A stretch of DNA of 5,476 nucleotides, taken from positions 1 through 5,476 of the forward strand of contig JACNFI010000319.1 of assembly GCA_014384665.1 (NCBI GenBank). Direction: 5' to 3'. Source of the stretch: Candidatus Cloacimonadota bacterium (GTDB lineage: Bacteria > Cloacimonadota > Cloacimonadia > JGIOTU-2). A model generated the notes under the pieces. That model made no database searches and was not told where the DNA came from. It saw nothing but the letters and a program-made list of their open reading frames with translations. A program made the translations under genes and the position numbers. This document shows, one piece after another, positions 1-5,476 of this stretch (position 1 is its first letter; every line of letters starts with the position of its first letter).

Positions 1-227
1 GAGAAATGGTTCTTGGAGTGCAGAAACTTATGGGAAGCGATTATGCAATTGCTGTTTCCGGCATTGCAGGTCCGGATGGCGGAACTGAGGACAAACCGGT
101 TGGACTTGTGTATATTGGCACTTTTGGCAAATCAGGTCTTGTTATCACAAAGAACAACTTTTCCGGAACTCGGATTGAAGTCAAAATGAAAACAGCAATT
201 ATGGCTTTGCATCAGTTACTATTATAA
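1..227 (+). CDS. cinA: CinA C-terminal domain, 3' end (partial)
   Basis: This is the last roughly 75 residues of a CinA-family protein; the 5' part lies outside the window. The frame is open from base 3 and ends at a TAA at 225-227. The block SGIAGPDGGTEDKPVGLVYI is the diagnostic glycine-rich signature of the CinA C-terminal domain, and the closing helix (R-x4-K-T-A-I-M-A-L) also fits the family. From family knowledge, this domain is an NMN deamidase (pyridine nucleotide salvage) in the cytoplasm, often fused to an N-terminal molybdopterin-binding-like domain. The ATG at 6-8 is internal and not the true start. No strong intrinsic terminator follows. The gene is functionally unrelated to the exported proteins downstream. 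Confidence 0.93.
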   Translation, partial: EMVLGVQKLMGSDYAIAVSGIAGPDGGTEDKPVGLVYIGTFGKSGLVITKNNFSGTRIEVKMKTAIMALHQLLL

Positions 228-318
228 TTCATCAAATTCATTTTTTAAAATTTATACATACGATAGATTAAATATTTTATTTATTTTGCTAATGACATTT
301 TAGATTACTAAAAGAAAA

Positions 319-351
319 TTCCCAATAATTTTATAAGTTTATTTTTGGGAA
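319..351. other. Imperfect inverted repeat in the cinA-DUF1573 gap
   Basis: TTCCCAA (319-325) pairs with TTGGGAA (345-351). After one T/T mismatch, three more A/T pairs follow (327-329 with 341-343), leaving an 11-nt loop. There is no T-run after the right arm on the + strand, so it is a poor terminator for cinA. An A-rich stretch (311-318) precedes the left arm. It could be an operator or mRNA leader structure for the next gene, or chance in A/T-rich DNA. Confidence 0.3.
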
Positions 352-392
352 AACTTGACTGATATTTGCTTTATAAGATTTTTAAAAAAAAT

Positions 393-398
393 AAGGAT
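393..398 (+). promoter_or_regulatory. Ribosome binding site for the DUF1573 selenoprotein gene
   Basis: AAGGAT lies 8 nt before the ATG at 407. An in-frame TAA at 392-394 overlaps this site, so the ATG at 407 is the only usable ATG start for the frame. Confidence 0.7.
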
Positions 399-406
399 GT
401 AGGTAT

Positions 407-1477
407 ATGAAAAAAATAATATTTGTATGTTTTGTAGGATTATTTTTTATATCTCTTTTATATTCCGAACCGGAAATATCCTTCTCGGAAAAATCATTCG
501 ATTTTGGAGAGGTATTAGCAACAAATGGAAAGTTGCATCATAAATTTATCTTTACTAATGTGGGAGATGAACCTCTTGAAATTATGAAAGTAACATCCTC
601 TTGAGGATGCACTGTAACCAGTAGGTCTACTGGTTTGATAAATCCTGGAGATAGTGGATTTGTAAAAGTTACCTTTAATCCTAGTAATAGGAGGGGTAAT
701 TTTCGAAAATCAGTAAATATATTTACCAATACAAAACCTAAAATTCTTAAATTAGATGTTAGTGGTATAATAATCCAACCATTTAATCAAATTAGCAAAA
801 CAAAAGGAGATATCGATTTAAAGTATAGCACCATTTCTCTGGGTAATGTGTACGATAGTGATACAAAAATTGATACAATTGAAATTGTGAATAATGATAG
901 TTCATCTCTTAGTATTTTTTTCGAAAAAGTTCCTCCATATTTATCTTTGGAGATTGTTCCAAAAAAAATACCGCCAACCCAAAAAGGTTATATAATTAGT
1001 AAGTTATATGCACCTAAAAAAGACGCATACGGTTTTTTCTATGAAAGAATAAAAATGATACTTCTCAATGAAAAACTAAAATCAGAGAGAAATTTATTTT
1101 TAACAGCTACAATTTTACCAAACTTGCCTACAATCGAAAATATTAATTCTCAGGAAGTACCAATAATCTTTTTTCATGAAAAAATAAAATATTTGAATAT
1201 TAATAAGAATTCAAAAGAAGTAAATTGTGAATTCTCTTTCGAAAATAGAGGAACAAGTAATCTAATTATTCATAACATTCATGTTAATCATGGATGCAAA
1301 GTAAAGGATTTTTCATCTTTTGTAAAGCCAGGTGAAACAGGATTTATCATAATCACTTGTGATGATGTTGATTTAGGAAAAAATTATAAAAAGGTAATTG
1401 ATGTAATTTCAAATGATCCTATTCATACTCACGAAACTTTAAGAATAAACTATCAATTTAATAAGGAGGATAATTAA
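407..1477 (+). CDS. Exported DUF1573/ASH-domain selenoprotein (UGA at codon 66 read as Sec)
   Basis: Read through the TGA at 602-604, this frame encodes 356 residues ending at TAA 1475-1477. Residues 1-20 form a signal peptide (KK, then a hydrophobic core, likely cleavage after LLYS). Residues 21-123 are a DUF1573 domain: FDFGEV, then KFIFTNVGDEPLEI, then KVTSS-U66-GCTV, then INPGDSGFVKVTFNP and GNFRKSVNIFTN. The TGA replaces the first Cys of the family's SCGCT motif, leaving Sec66-Gly-Cys68. Residues around 130-225 are a second ASH/Ig-like domain, and about 255-350 a diverged third domain with NHGC (His295, Cys297) at the equivalent site. A SECIS-like hairpin follows the TGA. The biochemical role of DUF1573 is not established; a UxC pair suggests redox or thiol/metal chemistry in the periplasm or on the cell surface. 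Alternatives are a nonsense mutation, which would leave a 65-residue stub, or a sequencing error at a Cys codon. The undecayed 3' frame and the hairpin argue against both. Confidence 0.85.
602..604 (+). other. In-frame UGA, proposed selenocysteine codon
   Basis: Codon 66 of the DUF1573 gene. The flanking translation is V-T-S-S-(TGA)-G-C-T-V, and the family motif is S-C-G-C-T, so the TGA falls on a conserved Cys. TGA differs from both Cys codons, TGC and TGT, by one base. The rhodanese gene just downstream ends at a TGA (1916-1918) directly after a complete domain, so TGA still works as a stop in this genome. Confidence 0.85.
604..646 (+). promoter_or_regulatory. Bacterial SECIS element
   Basis: The core is a perfect 8-bp stem, AACCAGTA (616-623) with TACTGGTT (628-635), closing on GGTC (624-627). 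If the last A-U pair is left open, the loop is AGGTCT. A lower helix can form between AGGAT (604-608) and ATCCT (642-646), across an internal loop. The E. coli fdhF SECIS, as I recall it (GGUUGCAGGUCUGCACC), has the same AGGUCU apical loop with the GG 19-20 nt after the UGA; here the GG is 20-21 nt after. SelB recognises this loop in E. coli. The bulged U of the fdhF stem is absent here, which is tolerated in many predicted bacterial SECIS elements. The element lies within the coding sequence (residues 66-80), as is normal in bacteria. Confidence 0.85.
1463..1469 (+). promoter_or_regulatory. Strong Shine-Dalgarno for the rhodanese gene
   Basis: AAGGAGG lies 8 nt before the ATG at 1478, inside the last codons of the DUF1573 gene. 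It fixes the rhodanese start and supports translational linkage of the two genes. The upstream TAA (1475-1477) is in the same frame as the ATG that follows it. Confidence 0.85.
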
Positions 1478-1918
1478 ATGAGAAAAAATAAAATTTTACC
1501 TTTTATAAGCATTTTAATTTTTACTATTTCTGTAATTAATAATTGTAGTTATTTCCCCCAAAGAGCAAAACTACCACCAATTTATGAAGACATAACCCCC
1601 GAAGAATCTTTTCGTTTAATTCAACAACATTTGGGGGATGAAGATTTTGTTATTTTAGATGTTAGAACCCCTGAAGAGATAGATAAAGGTTATATTAAAA
1701 ACTCTAAATTTATTGATTTTAAAAGTGATAATTTTATCAAAGAAATTACTAAGCTAGATAAAACAAAGATATATTTGATTTATTGTAAAGGGGGCGTACG
1801 TAGTGAAGAAGCCATGCAAATTATGGAAAGGATGAAGTTTGAATATCTATATAATATGTTACGTGGTTTCGATGAATGGAAAGAGTTAGAGTTTCCTCAA
1901 GTTAATTTTCGAAAGTGA
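1478..1918 (+). CDS. Exported/lipoprotein-like single-domain rhodanese
   Basis: The gene encodes 146 residues with a TGA stop. Residues 1-22 are an N-terminal hydrophobic signal ending in VINNC (Cys23), a weak but plausible lipobox; otherwise it is a membrane anchor or signal peptide. The rhodanese domain spans about residues 38-140: EDITPEES, then VILDVRTPEE (Asp61, Arg63), then IYLIYCKGGVRSEEA with catalytic-loop Cys103, then LRGFDEW in place of the usual L-x-GG-x3-W. The CxxGxRS loop is intact, so sulfurtransferase-type persulfide chemistry is expected. The start directly follows the stop of the DUF1573 gene and has its own strong ribosome binding site, so the two are almost certainly one operon. 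Rhodaneses carry sulfane sulfur and can bind selenium; a partnership with the exported Sec protein is an attractive inference, not something shown here. The domain assignment is firm, while the substrate is unknown. Confidence 0.93.
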   Translation: MRKNKILPFISILIFTISVINNCSYFPQRAKLPPIYEDITPEESFRLIQQHLGDEDFVILDVRTPEEIDKGYIKNSKFIDFKSDNFIKEITKLDKTKIYLIYCKGGVRSEEAMQIMERMKFEYLYNMLRGFDEWKELEFPQVNFRK

Positions 1919-1978
1919 AACTATTGCATTTGGAAAAATAATAATTTTGTATTATGAATTCACTCCAAAAATTAAGAC

Positions 1979-2007
1979 TTGACAATTTTTTAAATAAAAA
2001 TTAAAAA
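1979..2007 (+). promoter_or_regulatory. Possible promoter upstream of the beta-helix gene
   Basis: TTGACA (1979-1984) is a perfect sigma70-type -35 hexamer. With 17-bp spacing, the -10 would be TAAAAA (2002-2007), a 4/6 match. This puts transcription start near 2014, leaving an almost leaderless mRNA. The region is extremely A/T-rich, so -10 matches are cheap. A/T-only inverted repeats nearby (1938-1943 with 1950-1955; 1984-1990 with 1996-2002) do not look like real terminators. Confidence 0.3.
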
Positions 2008-2016
2008 AGATTTATT

Positions 2017-5000
2017 ATGAAATACAAAATTTTATTCTTTATTATTCTTACGATAATTATCATTAATTGTTTTCCAGCCGATAGTTTATTTGCACAAACA
2101 ATAACAAGTATTACTACATCCGATAGTTTGATCACTGATTTTGATGTCGGTCTAGATAATTTTACCGTTACAATTACGTTCAATGAAGCGGTAGATACTA
2201 CAAAAGTGACTGAAATAAACTTTGATCCAGTTATAAGTTCTACCTTAAAAGATTCAACACCTTCTTGGTCTAGTGATTCTACTAATTTTTACATGAATTA
2301 TGATATTGAAGATAATAATGTTGAAATTGATAGTATTGATATATATGTTCAATATGCACAAACCATATCAGATACTTTATTTGATGCTTTCAGTATTGAT
2401 ACTATGAATCCAACAGATACAGTATTCATATCAGATTTTAGTGACCCTATCGATACAGGAGGTCATTTAAATATTGAATTTTACAAAAATGAAGCTAAAG
2501 GTTCGGGTTATTTTCGCTTATATTATACCGAAGGTTATACTATTTGGCCCGGAAACTCTTCCGCAACTATAATAGATTCAATTGCATCACCTTATGATCT
2601 GTCAACATTAGATGAAACTGATTATCTTGTTCGAATATATTGGTTAGATGATGCTGGAAATCTTAGCCCTAATTTTGCTCAAGCAGGTCCAATGCAGTCA
2701 ATAGACAACAGTAATGTTTATGTTGGCACATTGAATACTTATGAATTCGGCACACTAACTTATCCCTATGATACTATTCAAGAAGGAATTAATAATGTGT
2801 TAAATGGGGGAACTGTTAATGTTGAGAATAAAACATATTCAGACAGTGTAATTGTAAACAAATCATTGTATATAAAAGGGATAGCAAGTAGTGTTTATTA
2901 TATTGATGGAGATGTTACTCTTGATGCAAAACCAATAACTATTACTGATGCTTTACTCCAACCCCCTCATAGCTGGTATATTACGGAAAATGCTTCAATA
3001 CAAAATGGTGTAGATGCAGCAAGTCATGGAGATTCTATTAAAGTAAAAGATGGCACATATACAGAAAATATTAATATAAATAAGACGATAAATTTCTCGT
3101 CCGTAAATGGTTATGATTCAACCACTATTGCAGCATCATATACACTTGAACATGTTATTAAAATAACAGCAGATTCTGTTACATTTAATGGGTTCTCAGT
3201 ATATGGAGCAGAAAAACCCTTGGATTATAAAGCGGGAATTTACCTTAATTCTGTTGAAAATTGTAATATCACTAATAACCGTTTTGGTTATTATTATAGT
3301 AATCAAAACGATTATGGCATTTCAATTATTAATTCTAATAATAATATAATTGAAAATAATATATGTAGTTATAATAATTTTATTGGAATATACTCCGAAA
3401 ACTCTAATAATAATGAAATAATAAATAATATTTGTTGTAATAATCTAAATTATGGAATGTTTATTACATCTAACAATTATAATAGTTTTGTGGAAAATAT
3501 TTGTAATGGAAATGATGTTGGAATTCATTTACTCCTATCAAATTTTTGTTGTTTAATTGGAAATATAGCTAAATATAACGATTTTAATGGAATAAATATC
3601 AGATATTATTCAGATAATAATTTCATATATGATAATACATTTAAAGAAAATGACGATACTGGAATTAAAATTTCATTCAGTAGCAAAAATAACGTCCTCA
3701 ACAATAATCTAAGTGAATTAAATATGAATGGTTTGCATATTACAGAATCCAGCGACAAAAACACAATAACTAATAATTCATTTACTAATAATAACAATCA
3801 TGGTATTGTAATAGATAATTCTGATAACAATATTTTAATCAAAAATCTTTCTGATTCAAATACAGATTATGGGCTTAATATTATTTCATCAGATAATAAT
3901 AATATTTACATGAATACTTTTAGTAATAATTCATTCCCTGTCAATTCGAACAGCTCTATTAATAATTGGAATTCACCAACGGAAATTTCATATGAATTTA
4001 ATGATTATTCATATCATAAAAAATTTTTAGGAAATTTTTATGGTAATTATTCCGGATTTGATTTAGATGAAGATGGAATAGGAGATTCACCTTACAATCT
4101 TCCAGGTTCAGAACCTAACGATAATTATCCACTAATATTATCATCAGATAAATATATTTTGCAGGCATGGTGGCTTTCTGCTGATAGTATTATGTATAAA
4201 GATTCATTGGGAAATCCCTTGCATGAAGTTACAATTCCTGGTACTCAATCAAATATGTGGATTTCTGATCAACCAATTAATAGTAATTTAAACTTTTCTA
4301 CTAATGATACCTGGACAGGTCAAATCCTATTTGCCACTCCTCTACAAAGTGGAATTACTTTTAGCTTCGAGGTCGGGTACTCAACAACAGGTGAAAATTT
4401 TGTGTTTTGCGGACCGGATACTACTATTGTAGGAGATGGTTCCACAATGCAATTTACTTATAAAACTGACGGAAGTAATTATTTCATGCCCGCTGGTTCA
4501 TATTATGCATTGAAAATATCCAATAATGCTGGAAGTAATTATAATGTAGTCACTGGAGGAGGATCAACATATATATCAGGACCAGTTTATAGTCCTGAAT
4601 TGTTTCTTAATCCATCCGATTCTCTAAACTTTGGAAAGGTGGATAAAACAAATATTAATGATTCTACTCTTACCATACTGGCAAAGAATATTGGGAAGAC
4701 AGAACTTATTATTGATAGTTTACTAAGTCTTGAACCGCCATTTAGTGTAAATTTTCCAACACCTGATACTATTCAGGTTGGTGATAGTATTTTTATACCA
4801 ATTACACTGGAACGAGAATTTGATGTAGGAATGTATATTGATACTTTATATATATTTGATAATTGTAATAACTCATCGATTATTATAACTGCACAGCTTA
4901 CAGAACCGACAGTTTCTGTCATACCAGATACTATTAATTTTGGAATTCAAGCGATATCTGATGAAAAGGACTCATTATCATTTGTTATAAAAAACCTGGG

Positions 5001-5476
5001 ATCAAGTAAATTAATAATTGATGGATTTAGTGAACTTACATTTCCGTTCAATATAAGCTATGAATTACCTGATACTGTTTATCCAGATATTGGAGACAGT
5101 TCTGAAATATTTATTTCATTTGATAGGAGTACACCTGGATATTTTATTGATACTTTGTGGATTTATAATAATGATATTGATACCTCGATAGTCGTCATCG
5201 GGGAGCTTGCTCAACCAATAATTTCCATTGACCCGAATTATATCGACTTTGGAACAACATCGGCAACAAATCAATCTGATTCTTTATCCTTTAAAATAAA
5301 AAATTGTGGTACAGGAAATTTAATAATTGATGGATTAAATGGTTTATCTTTGCCTTTCAATATTAGTTGCTCAATACCAGACACAATACTGCCAAGTGAT
5401 AGTTCTGAAATATATATTATTCTTGATATGAGTATTGCTGGTTCATACATTGACACACTATTAATTTCAAATAATG
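2017..5476 (+). CDS. Giant secreted NosD-like beta-helix protein with ASH repeats (3' end outside window)
   Basis: The frame is open without a stop for 1153 codons to the window edge. The ATG at 2017 follows an in-frame TAA (2002-2004); the ribosome binding site is weak. Residues 1-26 are a signal peptide (MKYK, hydrophobic core, SLFA|Q); Cys18 (IIINC) makes a lipoprotein a less likely alternative. Residues about 28-245 are Thr/Ser/Asp-rich Ig-like beta domains (for example VTITFNEAVDTTKV). Residues 249-318 (YDTIQEGINNV) and 322-640 (SIQNGVDAASHGDSIKVKDGTYTENI) both begin like right-handed beta-helix caps. They are followed by PbH1/NosD coils with N-N-x-I-x-N-N repeats. Residues 672-700 carry the NosD-family closing motif, GNFYGNYSGF then DLDEDGIGD, a DxDxDGxxD calcium-type loop. 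Residues about 711-858 are an unassigned beta-rich region. From 859 on, ASH-like repeats run to the edge. It is probably a cell-surface or secreted adhesion or carbohydrate-binding protein; no catalytic motif was recognised. A sorting domain may lie beyond the window. Confidence 0.88.
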   Translation, partial: MKYKILFFIILTIIIINCFPADSLFAQTITSITTSDSLITDFDVGLDNFTVTITFNEAVDTTKVTEINFDPVISSTLKDSTPSWSSDSTNFYMNYDIEDNNVEIDSIDIYVQYAQTISDTLFDAFSIDTMNPTDTVFISDFSDPIDTGGHLNIEFYKNEAKGSGYFRLYYTEGYTIWPGNSSATIIDSIASPYDLSTLDETDYLVRIYWLDDAGNLSPNFAQAGPMQSIDNSNVYVGTLNTYEFGTLTYPYDTIQEGINNVLNGGTVNVENKTYSDSVIVNKSLYIKGIASSVYYIDGDVTLDAKPITITDALLQPPHSWYITENASIQNGVDAASHGDSIKVKDGTYTENININKTINFSSVNGYDSTTIAASYTLEHVIKITADSVTFNGFSVYGAEKPLDYKAGIYLNSVENCNITNNRFGYYYSNQNDYGISIINSNNNIIENNICSYNNFIGIYSENSNNNEIINNICCNNLNYGMFITSNNYNSFVENICNGNDVGIHLLLSNFCCLIGNIAKYNDFNGINIRYYSDNNFIYDNTFKENDDTGIKISFSSKNNVLNNNLSELNMNGLHITESSDKNTITNNSFTNNNNHGIVIDNSDNNILIKNLSDSNTDYGLNIISSDNNNIYMNTFSNNSFPVNSNSSINNWNSPTEISYEFNDYSYHKKFLGNFYGNYSGFDLDEDGIGDSPYNLPGSEPNDNYPLILSSDKYILQAWWLSADSIMYKDSLGNPLHEVTIPGTQSNMWISDQPINSNLNFSTNDTWTGQILFATPLQSGITFSFEVGYSTTGENFVFCGPDTTIVGDGSTMQFTYKTDGSNYFMPAGSYYALKISNNAGSNYNVVTGGGSTYISGPVYSPELFLNPSDSLNFGKVDKTNINDSTLTILAKNIGKTELIIDSLLSLEPPFSVNFPTPDTIQVGDSIFIPITLEREFDVGMYIDTLYIFDNCNNSSIIITAQLTEPTVSVIPDTINFGIQAISDEKDSLSFVIKNLGSSKLIIDGFSELTFPFNISYELPDTVYPDIGDSSEIFISFDRSTPGYFIDTLWIYNNDIDTSIVVIGELAQPIISIDPNYIDFGTTSATNQSDSLSFKIKNCGTGNLIIDGLNGLSLPFNISCSIPDTILPSDSSEIYIILDMSIAGSYIDTLLISNN
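3337..3933 (+). repeat. About nine beta-helix coils, 23-residue period
   Basis: Residues 441-639 of the large protein split into consecutive coils of 23 residues (one of 24, the last partial). Each has the pattern N-N-x-I-x-x-N-x-(C/F/L)-x-x-N-...-G-(I/L/M)-x-(I/L). This is the PbH1/NosD right-handed parallel beta-helix pattern. Asn ladders and the regular Gly-Ile turn are clear. Codon-level repetition is A/T-rich (aat, att), but the copies are not identical DNA repeats. Confidence 0.85.
4591..5476 (+). repeat. Three ASH/HYDIN-like repeats, about 103 residues each (last one partial)
   Basis: Repeats start near residues 859, 963 and 1066. Each has P-x-x-(L/I)-(N/D)-FG, then K-N-x-G-x-x-x-L-I-I-D, then PF-(S/N)-(V/I), a (T/L/I)-PDT segment, a GDS or SDS stretch and a YIDTL or FIDTL strand. 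A 17-bp identical stretch encoding LIIDG occurs at 5011-5027 and 5320-5336, exactly 309 bp apart, so the repeats arose by tandem duplication. The fold is that of the DUF1573 gene upstream, but no CGC motif is present. Confidence 0.8.

Noticed and set aside
407..604. A separate 65-residue protein ending at TGA
   Set aside because: It would be half of a DUF1573 domain, cut exactly at the conserved Cys, while the rest of the domain continues in the same frame after it. The readthrough protein explains the data better.
602..604. Genome-wide reassignment of TGA to Trp or Gly
   Set aside because: The rhodanese gene ends naturally at TGA 1916-1918. The 1153-codon frame downstream contains no in-frame TGA and uses TGG and GGN normally. 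The residue expected at codon 66 is Cys, not Trp or Gly.
635..1477. An independent gene starting at TTG 635
   Set aside because: It would lack a signal peptide and the first half of the DUF1573 domain, and no ribosome binding site precedes it. The apparent start lies in the SECIS stem.
1475..1480. Fusion of DUF1573 and rhodanese by readthrough of TAA
   Set aside because: The two share a frame, but an AAGGAGG site, an immediate ATG and a fresh signal sequence show a separate gene.
1929..1969. Terminator after the rhodanese gene (TTTGGA 1929-1934 with TCCAAA 1964-1969, inner ATAATA/TATTAT)
   Set aside because: The stems are short, A/T-rich and not followed by a T-run. I cannot support a terminator.
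3300..3960. Low-complexity aat/ata tracts as a microsatellite or CRISPR-like array
   Set aside because: They are Asn/Ile codons of 23-residue beta-helix coils; the copies differ in sequence and there are no constant repeats or spacers.
2001..5456. Short minus-strand open frames within the beta-helix gene and its upstream edge
   Set aside because: They have no recognisable motifs or ribosome binding sites and overlap a long, well-supported plus-strand gene.

Overview
The window is a strongly A+T-rich bacterial segment with all recognisable genes on the + strand. The gene content suggests a member of the FCB superphylum or a similar anaerobic lineage: exported DUF1573/ASH-fold proteins, a secreted NosD-like beta-helix protein with C-terminal ASH repeats, and 'SLFAQ'-style signal peptides. 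This taxonomic guess is an inference; no rRNA or lineage marker is present.

Layout: (1) 1-227, the 3' end of cinA. (2) 228-406, an A/T-rich intergenic region with one imperfect hairpin. (3) 407-1477, an exported three-domain DUF1573/ASH-like protein. Its reading frame is interrupted only by a TGA at 602-604. (4) 1478-1918, a membrane-anchored or exported rhodanese, starting directly after the previous stop codon behind a strong Shine-Dalgarno. (5) 1919-2016, a short A/T-rich gap with a possible promoter. (6) 2017-5476, a very large secreted protein still open at the window edge: N-terminal Ig-like region, NosD-type right-handed beta-helix, a middle beta-rich region and about three ASH-like repeats of 103 residues.

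The main result is that the TGA at 602-604 looks like a selenocysteine codon and not a broken gene. It sits at the first Cys of the conserved 'SCGCT' motif of DUF1573, giving S-S-U-G-C-T. The frame stays open for 290 further codons. Starting 12 nt after the TGA is a perfect 8-bp hairpin whose apical loop reads AGGTCT, the same loop I recall for the E. coli fdhF SECIS, at almost the same distance from the TGA. TGA is an ordinary stop for the adjacent rhodanese, which argues against a general code change. I cannot name a described selenoprotein family of this type, so this may be a new DUF1573 selenoprotein.

The selenoprotein and the rhodanese are probably co-transcribed and both carry export signals. 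They may form an extracytoplasmic sulfur/selenium redox pair; that functional link is inference. The large beta-helix protein downstream shares the ASH-type fold with the selenoprotein but need not share its function.
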